Below are positions 17,501 to 24,203 of a DNA stretch of 32,890 bases, in pieces (position 1 is the first letter of the stretch; every line of letters begins with the position of its first letter). The position numbers were made by a program, and so were the translations under genes. The stretch is from IMG/VR virus record IMGVR_UViG_3300042691_022595, positions 1-32,890 of that record; one strand, given 5' to 3'. A model generated the notes under the pieces. The model had not been told where the DNA came from, searched no databases, and saw only the letters and a program-made list of their open reading frames with translations. Source of the DNA: a virus.

Positions 17501-19201
17501 GACGGAGAGGTACCCATCGTGGCCGATGGAACATACGCTGGAGTTCCCAGCAACGAGGAAGACGTTGAGGCTCTTGTCGCAGCGGCGCTTCTAGCGGCAG
17601 GCATTCCTGTCAATCCTCCGAGCGCGTGGTTCCGTAACCCGCACCTAAAGGAGCCGACCCCGCTGACGGTGGATCCTGATGGTCGCGTGTTTGGGCATAT
17701 CGCAACGTGGACGACCGATCACATCGGGATCCCGATGTCGACGAAGCCCCCACGTAGTCGGAGTAACTACTCCTACTTCCACACGGGCACGCTCCACACC
17801 GACGACGGTGACCTCGTCCCTGTCGGGCAGATCACGCTCGCTGGTGGACACGCGCCGCTCAACCTCGACGCTGCCTCTGCCGCCGCGCACTATGACAACA
17901 CGCACAGCGCGTGGTGCGACGTGCACGCTGGCGAGGACGAGTTCGGCATCTGGGTCTCTGGTGCGCTTCGTCCGTCCGTGACGCCGGAGAACATCCGCGC
18001 GATTCGCGCGTCGGCTCCGTCCGGCGACTGGCGTCCGATCGGTGGCCGTCTCGAGATGGTGGCCGTCTGCTCGGTCAACGTCCCTGGATTCCCCGTGACG
18101 CGCGCCCTGGTGTCGTCTGGCGAACTGGTGGCGCTGGTCGCTGCTGGCACCTCCGTGCTCCTCGAGGCTCGCAAAAGCGCCGAGGGCAGCACCTACTCGG
18201 AGTTGGCCGCTCGTCTCGAGCGTCTGGAGGCACCACAGCGTGCCCGTCTCGATGCTCTCCGCACCGCCTCCATTAACCGCAAGGCTGAGAGCGCTAAGAC
18301 GCGCTTCGCCGCCCTGCTCGCCGAGAACACTCGCGCCGAGAAGATCGCAACGGAGACGCGTGACGGTGAGGCCAGTGTCAAGATCGAGACGTTGGCTGAC
18401 CTTCGCATCGCGATCCAGACGTACGGATCCTCTCCCGACAAGCCCGCGGCTAAGGCGTACATCATCCAGCGCGCGCGCGAGATGAACGCCACTGACTCCC
18501 TCCCGGGCGTGTGGCAGAGGGTCGCACTCACCGCATCTGCTCAGGAGGTCAAGGACCGCTTTGCGGCTCTTGGTGTCAAGACGCTCGACGAGCGTCTGTC
18601 TGATGCGCGCGCCGCCTTCGCCAGCAAGAAGCGCGACTTCGATCCCAAGCGCCACCCCCGCGCTGATGACGGCAAGTTCCGCGCCGTGCTGGCCCGTCTT
18701 CGTACGGACCTTGAAGAGTTGAAGATGAAGGAAGACCCGGGAAACCCCCAGTACGATGAGGGAACCGCATCTGGAAGCGCCGACTCGAAGATTGCTGACC
18801 TCGCCGAAGTTGAAGGCGAGTTGACTGGTGGAGATATCGACGCCGCGAAGATCGCGGGTGCTCGCCTGCTCCACGAGTTGGACCTCACAGACACCGAGAT
18901 TGGCGACGCGCGTCTGGCTGAGCGTCTTCGCGACGACTACTCCTTGCTGGGAGACGTCGTTTACAACATTGGAGTTCCGGTGGGAGAGGACGATCTCCTC
19001 CGCTGGAGTGAACTACCTCCTGTTCTCCAGGATCTGGTAGACGGTCTGGTGACTCGAATTGAGGAGCAGACCCCCGATGACGAGAGCAATGAGACGGCTC
19101 AGGCTGTTGAAGACCTCAAGGGGTACATGGGAGGAGACGACCAGTTGAAGCAGGGTGAGATCTCTGCCCTGCTCTCGAAGTTGGTTCGCCTGCTCGTCTG
19201 A
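14537..19201 (+). CDS. Multidomain capsid maturation (prohead) protease
   Basis: This 1554-aa protein is far longer than a usual prohead protease (~200-250 aa). In order: a GGTDVGLATAR...FPRHTVDKK...AWDLWGG module (~87-172); a zinc-ribbon-like pair CTYC (223/226) and CDVC (265/268); an RDANGRF plus beta module (~463-516); an ELRRYWLTGKGAAKIRW...RCYKHLAKYMG...GYCSLRH module (~710-775); a prohead protease core (~845-1005) with likely catalytic H879 (GAGHDG) and S928 (NGVSVDL); a TPLTVDPDGRVFGHIATW...VNVPGFPVTR domain (~1028-1192); a coiled coil (~1215-1280); and a DFDPKRHPRADDGKFR motif (~1366-1382). It should cleave scaffold and capsid during head maturation. The ribosome site lies in a hairpin; a terminator follows. 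Confidence 0.9.
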   Translation: MQYLGRTGDWAAYQHEDRTVFVNVNTLDATDPIEPSLVAAGAETFVVHEEGLEVENSARQSFIGPSLFSEEFGENTMIRVPSGVRAAAKRAIEWRRVYERGGTDVGLATARLLASHDKISLKKVRHIAKYFPRHTVDKKATGWKSGQEGFPTAGRIAWDLWGGDAAERWASSQVSKADRRVLSGITAAAAAADLVNDSDLVEDDAAGSVPHAFHPSIQQPYACTYCLNSPTNPIHDDAAVNYALESINPDWAHLFSESPTDEEVCDVCGQDASAWQHQHANAAVRITNPGDFEYQKSLTQDVPEEAPIAASAYVLNMDAISRAQASIESALHPDFDHYITVAPNDPMIATGLYKQVGETWYEWSALATRWLKSNPAGPVYLVDVDAETAQFVLNGLQDFGTPVDLRLLDPEEYALHQESMSGLDWDFIDTLLETAPEFGIIAAAGDGEYTPEERAENAKRQVRDANGRFARSNDSVYLPDGTPGKISKINPDTKEVTVVSDIDGTETTISAKEIEIQNNQPPSKLDLDAIRAIPRATRITPKAFIDNLLPPMDAGAIAQVIKDYSAYIAKERNLNIEAFALKVVDVDGVPVYKTLEGSEIPPIYLALVDEDDNSAILDMIAIIPASEEGAEVRTVRRTNLGWEIDNEIRDELLSSVPPAVVALKDDQIADTEAQIVEWYSANGSDVSPEAAEASLYDRYGTLIAAGGADRNRGNAEELRRYWLTGKGAAKIRWNTPGDWKRCYKHLAKYMGPRAKGYCSLRHKEATGVWPGDKTNVGKKMRTASNAGNMFFTPGDLFDLRPVDKVLSLVASGVGVYDDEMLPEIPQEVALESTGLPFVIPVVAPVNIESGDGRLIHPMALSFRDLPLPLMWQIKTGAGHDGAVVVGRIDSIDVLENGGLGNARGVFDTNPYAREAERMVDNGFLNGVSVDLDKFRAVSKANADEASVEGETRISNDKTEIEEGRVMGITIVPKPAFQECRIYIDRTATDGEVPIVADGTYAGVPSNEEDVEALVAAALLAAGIPVNPPSAWFRNPHLKEPTPLTVDPDGRVFGHIATWTTDHIGIPMSTKPPRSRSNYSYFHTGTLHTDDGDLVPVGQITLAGGHAPLNLDAASAAAHYDNTHSAWCDVHAGEDEFGIWVSGALRPSVTPENIRAIRASAPSGDWRPIGGRLEMVAVCSVNVPGFPVTRALVSSGELVALVAAGTSVLLEARKSAEGSTYSELAARLERLEAPQRARLDALRTASINRKAESAKTRFAALLAENTRAEKIATETRDGEASVKIETLADLRIAIQTYGSSPDKPAAKAYIIQRAREMNATDSLPGVWQRVALTASAQEVKDRFAALGVKTLDERLSDARAAFASKKRDFDPKRHPRADDGKFRAVLARLRTDLEELKMKEDPGNPQYDEGTASGSADSKIADLAEVEGELTGGDIDAAKIAGARLLHELDLTDTEIGDARLAERLRDDYSLLGDVVYNIGVPVGEDDLLRWSELPPVLQDLVDGLVTRIEEQTPDDESNETAQAVEDLKGYMGGDDQLKQGEISALLSKLVRLLV

Positions 19202-19211
19202 CGCACACGTA

Positions 19212-19251
19212 GAAGAGGCCTCCTCCCGGAGTAGTGGGAGGGGGCCTCTTC
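19212..19251. terminator. Strong convergent (bidirectional) terminator hairpin
   Basis: A 16-bp stem pairs 19212-19227 with 19236-19251, with one G-U pair and an 8-base loop. It lies 11 bases after the protease stop and 33 bases beyond the end of the last minus-strand gene, so it can stop transcription from both sides. There is no long T tract, as is common in high-GC hosts. Confidence 0.85.
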
Positions 19252-19283
19252 GTTCCTCGTCTCCGGGAGAGGAGATCTAAGGG

Positions 19284-19427
19284 CTAGGCAGGGGAGAGTG
19301 CGGTCTGCATAGCGTGCACGTGTGCGAGTGCTTCGGTCAGCGCGATGGTGTCAGCGCGATTCGTGGAGCGTGCGAGCAGGCGGCGCAGCGAGTGCTCAAG
19401 ACTCGAGAGTCGTTCCTGGGTCGACAT
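19284..19427 (-). CDS. Short helical protein
   Basis: This 47-aa frame is read on the minus strand from the ATG at 19427. GAGGA lies a short way upstream, and the frame overlaps the end of the previous gene by 32 bases. A longer start at 19493 would lie deep inside that gene. The product is a single amphipathic helix-rich stretch (TQERLSSLEHSLRRLLARST) with no known family. The coupled start and good ribosome site argue that it is real, but its size leaves doubt. It is the last gene of the minus-strand cassette, just before the convergent terminator. Confidence 0.5.
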   Translation of the reverse strand: MSTQERLSSLEHSLRRLLARSTNRADTIALTEALAHVHAMQTALSPA

Positions 19428-19887
19428 CGGTATCCTCATCTTCTTCGTCGGAGGTGTCGATGTCGTTAGTGTCATCAATGACTTCGCCGTCAATTACGGC
19501 GGCCAGCGCGGCGCGACCAGCAGCGAGCGCAGCAAGGCGCTCCTGGAGAACCTCGCTGGGGGCAATCCCAACTTCTCCGCTCACTTCGACGCGGATAGCC
19601 TGCTTCATCCCGACGCGGTCAAGCACGTCGGCTGCCGCTTTCTGTCGGACAGATGCCGGGACCGTGTCGTCCTCCATGATCTCTTCGATCGCGGTGAGGG
19701 CGGCCGGAGCAAGGTCAAGCAGACGGATCGCTGAGTACTCGTGGATCCGCTGGATGTAGTCCTGTACCTCTTCGTCGTCTCCGCGTGGAGGCAGCGTAGG
19801 GGCCGCCCGCCCACCCCGACGACGCAGTTCGCTCGTGGTGGTGGGCGCGGCGGCCGGTACTACGAAGTCCCAGTCCTCATCGGACAC
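19396..19887 (-). CDS. Small-terminase-like or packaging-associated protein (tentative)
   Basis: This 163-aa protein starts at the GTG at 19887 with AAGGAG just upstream. The N-terminus is disordered (Ala/Pro/Thr/Arg), followed by a helical core (DYIQRIHEYSAIRLLDLAP, then EEIMEDDTVPASVRQKAA and ADVLDRVGMKQ). It ends in an Ala-rich helix and a very acidic tail (DTSDEEDEDTDVD). The helical pattern of 'deaI...vR.kAA..vLDR.G' recalls the C-terminal part of some phage small terminase subunits, but no DNA-binding HTH is obvious and no large terminase is adjacent. The assignment is therefore weak. It is translated from the minus-strand cassette between the holin-like gene and the 47-aa gene. Confidence 0.6.
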   Translation of the reverse strand: MSDEDWDFVVPAAAPTTTSELRRRGGRAAPTLPPRGDDEEVQDYIQRIHEYSAIRLLDLAPAALTAIEEIMEDDTVPASVRQKAAADVLDRVGMKQAIRVEVSGEVGIAPSEVLQERLAALAAGRAALAAVIDGEVIDDTNDIDTSDEEDEDTDVDPGTTLES

Positions 19888-19892
19888 GTAGG

Positions 19893-20249
19893 TTACTCCT
19901 TGTCAGGGGCGGGGTCGACCCACTCGTCGACCAGCGCGGGGTCCTCGTCCGGGTAGCCCTCGTAGTCACGCGGGTCTTCGTTGGCGATGGCCTGCTCGTC
20001 AACAGCATTCACGTACGCGGGAGCCTTGGCAAATCCGAGGAGCCATCCGAAGCGCGGGTCAACCTTGCGCTCCAGGGCGGTGATCGCGCCGTAGTACACG
20101 GCGATGGAGAGGGAGACAACCCCGGTGGTAAGCGTCTCCTGCGTCGCGGGGTCGATCTCGATACCACGGCCTACGAAGAAGGCGATCACGGTACCGACGA
20201 CTGCCGGGACGAACGTGCGGATAAGAGCGATAAGGCTCGGAGCGAGCAT
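19893..20249 (-). CDS. Two-TM holin-like membrane protein
   Basis: This 118-aa protein starts at the minus-strand ATG at 20249 with AAAGGA upstream. It has two membrane segments, about residues 5-30 (LIALIRTFVPAVVGTVIAFF) and 41-63 (TTGVVSLSIAVYYGAITALE), followed by an ERKVDPRFGWLLGFAKAPAY segment and a strongly acidic tail. The layout of two TMs, a short loop and a charged tail fits holins, which make the membrane lesion at lysis. Similar proteins in actinobacteriophages are usually annotated only as membrane proteins or holins. No endolysin gene is beside it. It ends five bases before the next gene's start, so the two are coupled. Confidence 0.65.
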   Translation of the reverse strand: MLAPSLIALIRTFVPAVVGTVIAFFVGRGIEIDPATQETLTTGVVSLSIAVYYGAITALERKVDPRFGWLLGFAKAPAYVNAVDEQAIANEDPRDYEGYPDEDPALVDEWVDPAPDKE

Positions 20250-20270
20250 TGTCAGTCCTTTCTTAGACTG

Positions 20271-20885
20271 TTAGGAGGGCCCGATGTCAATGAGAATGAA
20301 GGATCCGCCAGTTACGACGGGGCGACCATTTACTGACGTGCGCTTCACCCGATGGCCGATTGTGCGTGATCCGCTGGACGTGATATCAACGATCGCCTGG
20401 GTCGAGACGCTCGTGTCAAACGCGGACGCAGAGCCCTCAACCCACATCTTTACAGATCCCCGCGTGGTGGGACTTCCACTGGTTACTGTTAGCCCGATCT
20501 CGATCTGAGCGCCAGTCCCACCGGTCCATTCAGTTGAGCCGTTGGAGACTTCAGACTTGTAGAGGAAAAGATAGCGCCTGCCCGCGGTTACCGTTACGGT
20601 TGAGGTGGACCAGGCGGAGTAGGTATCATCAGTGGCCTCGATGTTGCCAAGAGAGGAGGCTCCGACGACACCCCACCCAATCTCAGGGGTCTGGCTCAAC
20701 ACGCTGTGGCTGTGGGTGGTGGGCGCCTTGGTGGGGAACAGGGCGTTGATCGCGGCCAACTCGGTCGCGAGCGTGTTCAACTTGATCTCGAGCGAATCAG
20801 CCAAAGCCTTGATATTCAGGTGTCCCTCAGCCGCCTCACCTCCCAGGGGGTAAGGAAGGCCTTGCGTCGAGGTAGATCCAGGCAT
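20271..20885 (-). CDS. Tail-fibre/receptor-binding-like protein
   Basis: This 204-aa protein starts at the minus-strand ATG at 20885 with GGAGGA upstream. The N-terminus (GLPYPLGGEAAEGHLNIKAL) resembles the attachment ends of phage tail fibres and minor tail proteins, which often begin with a G-x-PYP-x-G motif and an 'LA..ie' helix. A helical part (to ~50) is followed by a beta-rich C-terminal domain (YLFLYKSEVSNGS, IEIGLTVTSGSP, FILIDIG) that looks like a jelly-roll. It may bind the host surface. Its place on the opposite strand, away from the other tail genes, is unusual and suggests that this cassette moves as a unit. Confidence 0.65.
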   Translation of the reverse strand: MPGSTSTQGLPYPLGGEAAEGHLNIKALADSLEIKLNTLATELAAINALFPTKAPTTHSHSVLSQTPEIGWGVVGASSLGNIEATDDTYSAWSTSTVTVTAGRRYLFLYKSEVSNGSTEWTGGTGAQIEIGLTVTSGSPTTRGSVKMWVEGSASAFDTSVSTQAIVDITSSGSRTIGHRVKRTSVNGRPVVTGGSFILIDIGPS

Positions 20886-20932
20886 GTGTCCTCCGAAGTA
20901 CGTATGGTGCTCTCAGTTTAGCAGGCTGAGCA

Positions 20933-21079
20933 TCAGAAAGAGTCGATGGCCCAGTTCACGGCGACGATCGCGATCGAGAGGCAGACGGCGATGAAGGATC
21001 CCGCCACGACGAAGGCCACGACGACTCCCGCCGTCTGGTAGGGGGCATTGGTCTTGGGGTCATTCTCAGGAGTAGTCAT
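20933..21079 (-). CDS. 48-aa single-TM protein
   Basis: The frame runs from the minus-strand ATG (CAT at 21077-21079) to the TGA at 20933-20935. The N-terminal 17 residues are polar (TTPENDPKTNAPYQTA), followed by one membrane segment (about 18-43) and a short end (NWAIDSF). No Shine-Dalgarno lies at normal distance, but TAGGCT lies six bases before the ATG, as at 2356, so it may be leaderless. It heads the minus-strand cassette and may act with the holin-like protein, as a second membrane component or antiholin, though nothing in the sequence settles this. Confidence 0.6.
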   Translation of the reverse strand: MTTPENDPKTNAPYQTAGVVVAFVVAGSFIAVCLSIAIVAVNWAIDSF

Positions 21080-21085
21080 GCCGTC

Positions 21086-21116
21086 AGCCTACCACTTTAT
21101 CCGGCCAAGTGTGCAA
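21086..21116 (-). promoter_or_regulatory. Minus-strand promoter candidate, possibly leaderless
   Basis: On the minus strand, TTGCAC (21116-21111) is followed after 19 bases by TAGGCT (21091-21086), then six bases and the ATG at 21079. The spacer is longer than usual, so the promoter is tentative. It would drive the whole reverse cassette and diverges from the plus-strand promoter at 21112-21140, which it overlaps. Confidence 0.4.
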
Positions 21117-21140
21117 ACCCGACTAAACCTGTGCTATGCT
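21112..21140 (+). promoter_or_regulatory. Extended -10 promoter for the capsid operon
   Basis: TGCAAA (21112-21117) is followed after 17 bases by TATGCT (21135-21140), which carries a TG one base upstream (21132-21133), giving an extended -10. Transcription would start near 21147, leaving a leader of about 120 bases before the capsid ATG at 21266. It is the best plus-strand promoter in the window. Confidence 0.6.
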
Positions 21141-21186
21141 CTCTCTAGGAGACGGTTGCTTAGCGCACCGCTCACGTCGAAACGAG

Positions 21187-21261
21187 ACCCACACCCGAGC
21201 ATGTCTGCCCGGTGGGTACTTGAGTTTCGCGTACCTTCCTCCGGTTCAGACAGGAAGGTAC
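21187..21261 (+). promoter_or_regulatory. Capsid leader with SD-sequestering hairpin
   Basis: A perfect 10-bp inverted repeat pairs 21231-21240 with 21252-21261 around an 11-base loop. The right arm holds AGGAAGG (21252-21258), the ribosome site 7 bases before the capsid ATG. Upstream, GGTAC at 21215-21219 could instead pair with GTACC at 21231-21235, and ACCCAC (21187-21192) with GTGGGT (21212-21217), so alternative folds exist. The main hairpin is clear; any switching is a guess. Confidence 0.7.
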
Positions 21262-21265
21262 TTCC

Positions 21266-23293
21266 ATGGACGAGGTCATCAAGGACCTCCTCAACAGGCT
21301 TTCTAGCCTGAATGAGGAAGAAATGGCTGATCTCGAGTCTCAGATTCTTGCCTCCTACGAGGCAATCGAGTCTACCGAGCACTCCACCGAGTCCGTCGAC
21401 ACAATGTTCGCATTGGCCGACGCACTGGAGGCTGTCCGCACTGAGCAGGCAAATCGTGTCGCTGCCGCCAAGGAACTTGAGGACCGTGCCGCTGAGGCCG
21501 CTGCTCGGATCCGGGGTACGCAGGGAGACGACGCTGCTGAGGACGAGCCGCTCGAGGATGAGGTTTCTGAGACCGAGGTCGACGCTGAGCCCGACCCGGA
21601 GGAGGACAAAGAGGAAGAGATGTCCACTGAGGCATCCGCCACTACGGCAGACATTGAGCCTGCCGAGTCTACCGCTGGAGACAACACCCCTGAGGACGAC
21701 ACCGAGGCTCCGGCTGACGACGTGGAGCCCGTAGAGGAGGTCGGGGGTTCGGAGAACGACACCGCATCTACCGCGGCATCTGTTGAGGCTGAGGACGAGA
21801 CGGACGTCACCGACGAGGTCGTCGAGAACGACGCCGACGAAGACGAGGTCGTCTCTGAGGCTTCCACCGACGCACCTGCTGGGGCCGAGGCCGCAGCAGC
21901 CGAAGACAACACCACTGAGGTCCCCGCACCCGCGGAGGCCAGCAACGCTACTGACTCTCAGGAGGAGACCCCGATGACTGCTTCGGGTACCGACGAGAAC
22001 CGTAACGACGACGCGGCCCTTTCTCGCCCCGAGAGCCACGCACCCGTCGCCACGGTCCCCACGCTCGTCACGATCACTGCCGGGGCCGACATTCCGGGCA
22101 TCACTGCCGGAAGCACCATCGAGGACATGAAGAGCGTTGCGAGTGCCTTCACCAAGCGCCTGGACACGATCCGTCGTGTTTCCGGTGGCGACGGTGAGCA
22201 GCACGTGGTTGCTTCGTTCCAGACCAGCCTCCCCGAAGACCGCCTGCTCGGTGCAGACCGCTCCCGCAATGCTGAACTGATCAGCGGCGCGCTTGCTCCG
22301 TCGGCGCTGACCGCTTCCGGTGTCTGTGCCCCGATCGCTGGGTACTTCGAGGTTCCGGGCATGGGTGTTGTGGACCGTCCGGTCCGCGACGCGCTTGTCG
22401 GCTTCGGCGCTGACCGTGGCGGTATCCGCTTCGTTCCGGCTCCGGCGCTGACCTCGTTCATCTCGGAGACCACGGCGGCTAACTCCGCTGTCGGCCTGTG
22501 GGACGGCCAGACCGGCGACCGCAAGGGTGGCCTGGGTACTGGTGTCAAGCCGTGCCTCGTCGTCGACTGTGGTACCGAGTCGAGCGTCTACGTTGACGCT
22601 GTCACCGCGTGCCTGGTATTCGACAACATGAACGCCCGCGCGCACCCCGAGATGGTCGCCCAGAACAACGAGTTGGCGCTCGTTGCTCACGCCCGCCTCG
22701 CCGAACTGACGCTGCTGCGTGCGATCAAGACGGCCGGTACCGCGCGTACCGCCGCCGCGACCGCCCCGCAGGGTGTCGGCTTCTCGCGCCAGTTCCTGCT
22801 GGACGTGGAGATCACCGCGTCGCGCTACCGCTCGACGCACCGTCTGTCGGACAGTTCGACGCTGCGTGCGATCATCCCGGGCTGGGTCAAGTCCGCCATT
22901 CGGGCCGACCTCGTCCTCCAGGCCCCCGGCGACTACACCTTCGACCGTGCTGACCGCGAGATTGAGGCGTTCTTCACGACCCGCAACATCGTTGTCGCGT
23001 GGTCGCTCGAGACGCTGACGAACTTCGGCACCACTGGCGCCGGTACCTTCCCGACCACGGTCGAGTGGGACCTGTTCCAGGAAGGCACGTTCCTGTTCGT
23101 CGATGGTGGCAACCTCGACCTCGGCATCATCCGTGACTCCTCGCTCGTCGAGACGAACGCCTACAAGCAGTTCGTTGAGACCTTCGAGGCCGTCGCGCGC
23201 ATCGGTGCTTCGTCGATCCACACCACCGGTACCGTGTCGATCTCGGGTGGCGCTGCTGCTCTGGCTGACACCATCACCGGTTCGGGCGCCTGA
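21266..23293 (+). CDS. Scaffold-major capsid fusion protein
   Basis: This 675-aa protein starts at the ATG at 21266 (SD AGGAAGG within a hairpin). Residues 1-85 form a helical segment (NRLSSLNEEEMADLESQIL), 86-236 are extremely acidic and low-complexity (D, E, A, T, S, P, V), and from ~237 the HK97-type capsid begins (MTASGTDENRNDDAALS). Capsid-like features include RAHPEMVAQNNELALVAHAR, a long helix through ARLAELTLLRAIK, and the C-terminal ETNAYKQFVETFEAVARIGA. The N-terminal part likely acts as internal scaffold (delta-domain-like), removed by the protease at 14537. A strong internal start at 21974 may also make the capsid part alone. The antisense frame of 695 codons is a shadow. Confidence 0.9.
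   Translation: MDEVIKDLLNRLSSLNEEEMADLESQILASYEAIESTEHSTESVDTMFALADALEAVRTEQANRVAAAKELEDRAAEAAARIRGTQGDDAAEDEPLEDEVSETEVDAEPDPEEDKEEEMSTEASATTADIEPAESTAGDNTPEDDTEAPADDVEPVEEVGGSENDTASTAASVEAEDETDVTDEVVENDADEDEVVSEASTDAPAGAEAAAAEDNTTEVPAPAEASNATDSQEETPMTASGTDENRNDDAALSRPESHAPVATVPTLVTITAGADIPGITAGSTIEDMKSVASAFTKRLDTIRRVSGGDGEQHVVASFQTSLPEDRLLGADRSRNAELISGALAPSALTASGVCAPIAGYFEVPGMGVVDRPVRDALVGFGADRGGIRFVPAPALTSFISETTAANSAVGLWDGQTGDRKGGLGTGVKPCLVVDCGTESSVYVDAVTACLVFDNMNARAHPEMVAQNNELALVAHARLAELTLLRAIKTAGTARTAAATAPQGVGFSRQFLLDVEITASRYRSTHRLSDSSTLRAIIPGWVKSAIRADLVLQAPGDYTFDRADREIEAFFTTRNIVVAWSLETLTNFGTTGAGTFPTTVEWDLFQEGTFLFVDGGNLDLGIIRDSSLVETNAYKQFVETFEAVARIGASSIHTTGTVSISGGAAALADTITGSGA
21960..21976 (+). 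promoter_or_regulatory. Internal ribosome site and start codon
   Basis: AGGAGGAG (21960-21967) lies 6 bases before an in-frame ATG at 21974, codon 237 of the capsid fusion. Initiation here would give a ~439-aa capsid without scaffold. A weaker in-frame ATG at 21620 (codon 119) follows GAGGAAGAG. The 21974 site has a better ribosome match than most genes here. Confidence 0.65.
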
Positions 23294-23323
23294 TCCAGTC
23301 GCCTGAATGACAGTCCGTACACG

Positions 23324-23413
23324 CTCAGCAGCCCCGAAGGGATAGCAACTGATGGCCTACAAGGGATACTTTCCCGCATCACCGGTCAAGGCTGCCCCCT
23401 TCGGGCTGCTGAG
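23324..23413 (+). promoter_or_regulatory. Long-range stem enclosing the start of the next gene
   Basis: The left arm 23324-23341 pairs with the right arm 23397-23413 over 17 bp with one bulged C. The left arm includes the AAGGG ribosome site (23337-23341) for the ATG at 23352, which lies in the ~55-base loop. The right arm is already coding (residues ~16-21), so the pairing spans non-coding and coding DNA. This could hold down translation of the second capsid-like gene relative to the capsid. Confidence 0.6.
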
Positions 23414-24185
23414 TGTGGCGACTGTCGTCGAGCACGACGAAACCGACCTGCAATGGGCCGGGTTCGACTTCGACTATGTGGCTCCCGCCAACGGCTACAC
23501 CGCGGGGGTGTGGTCGACGTGCGCGTCGACCCCCGCCGCGGTCCTGTACAACTCCTCCTCAGCCGAGCGCTTCCCGACCGGGAACGCGCTCGGTATCACG
23601 GTAGATCGTTCCTGCTCGGTACTAGGTGAGACCCCTGAGGAGCGCTTCGACGATATCGAAGCGGCCCTCGACCTCATTACGGGCAAGGCACTCGAGCGTG
23701 AGTTGTGGACTGGAGACTTCGCCAAGACCCTCACTCCGGACGGCTTCTTCCTCGCGTCGGCTCTGGCCGTTAACGCTGGTACTGCGGCGTCCCCCGTTCA
23801 CGGCCTCGCACTGCTTGAAGATGCAGTCGCTGCGTGCAGCATGGGTGAGCAGACCACGATCCACATGACCAGAGGAACCGCCACCGCGCTCGGGGGTGAC
23901 GTCATCGCCGAGCGCGATGGTGTCCTCGAGACCACTGGCGGATCCCTGGTGTGCGCTGGACCGGGCTACCCGGGAACTGGCGCTGATGGGACCACCAAGA
24001 CGTTTATCTACGCCACTGGCCCCATCACCGTACATCTTAGCCCAACGTCTGTGGTCGAAGACCGCGCAGCGTCCGGGTTCGACGCAACTGACAACACACT
24101 CCTGGTCAGAGCCGAGCGCTTTGCAGCCTTCACTGTAACAAGTGAATGCCTGTTCCGCGTTCAGGTCGATTTGGCCGATCTCTAA
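23352..24185 (+). CDS. Second capsid-like/minor head protein
   Basis: This 277-aa protein starts at the ATG at 23352. It follows the capsid gene directly and has a capsid-like composition: ERFDDIEAALDLITGKALEREL helix, WTGDF, then ALLEDAVAACSMGEQTTIHM and GTATALGGDVIAERDGVLET, and a beta C-terminus. Proteins with this 'helix, then AxxLLExA, then GtATAL' layout are widespread after capsid genes in actinobacteriophages and are probably minor capsid, pentamer or decoration proteins. I cannot place it firmly in a family. It lacks a scaffold-like N-terminus and a protease site is not visible. It precedes the tail-tube gene, so it probably completes the head. Confidence 0.75.
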   Translation: MAYKGYFPASPVKAAPFGLLSVATVVEHDETDLQWAGFDFDYVAPANGYTAGVWSTCASTPAAVLYNSSSAERFPTGNALGITVDRSCSVLGETPEERFDDIEAALDLITGKALERELWTGDFAKTLTPDGFFLASALAVNAGTAASPVHGLALLEDAVAACSMGEQTTIHMTRGTATALGGDVIAERDGVLETTGGSLVCAGPGYPGTGADGTTKTFIYATGPITVHLSPTSVVEDRAASGFDATDNTLLVRAERFAAFTVTSECLFRVQVDLADL

Positions 24186-24203
24186 GAGAAGGGAAGGCAT
24201 CAC

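Noticed and set aside
19345-19734. Plus-strand 129-codon frame across the reverse cassette
   Set aside because: The minus-strand frames there have good ribosome sites, coupling and sensible sequence; the plus frame has none of these.
21134-23221. Long minus-strand ORF (695 codons) opposite the capsid gene
   Set aside because: It mirrors the strongly biased codons of the capsid gene, has Arg/Gly/Val-rich low-complexity content and no ribosome site. It is a shadow.
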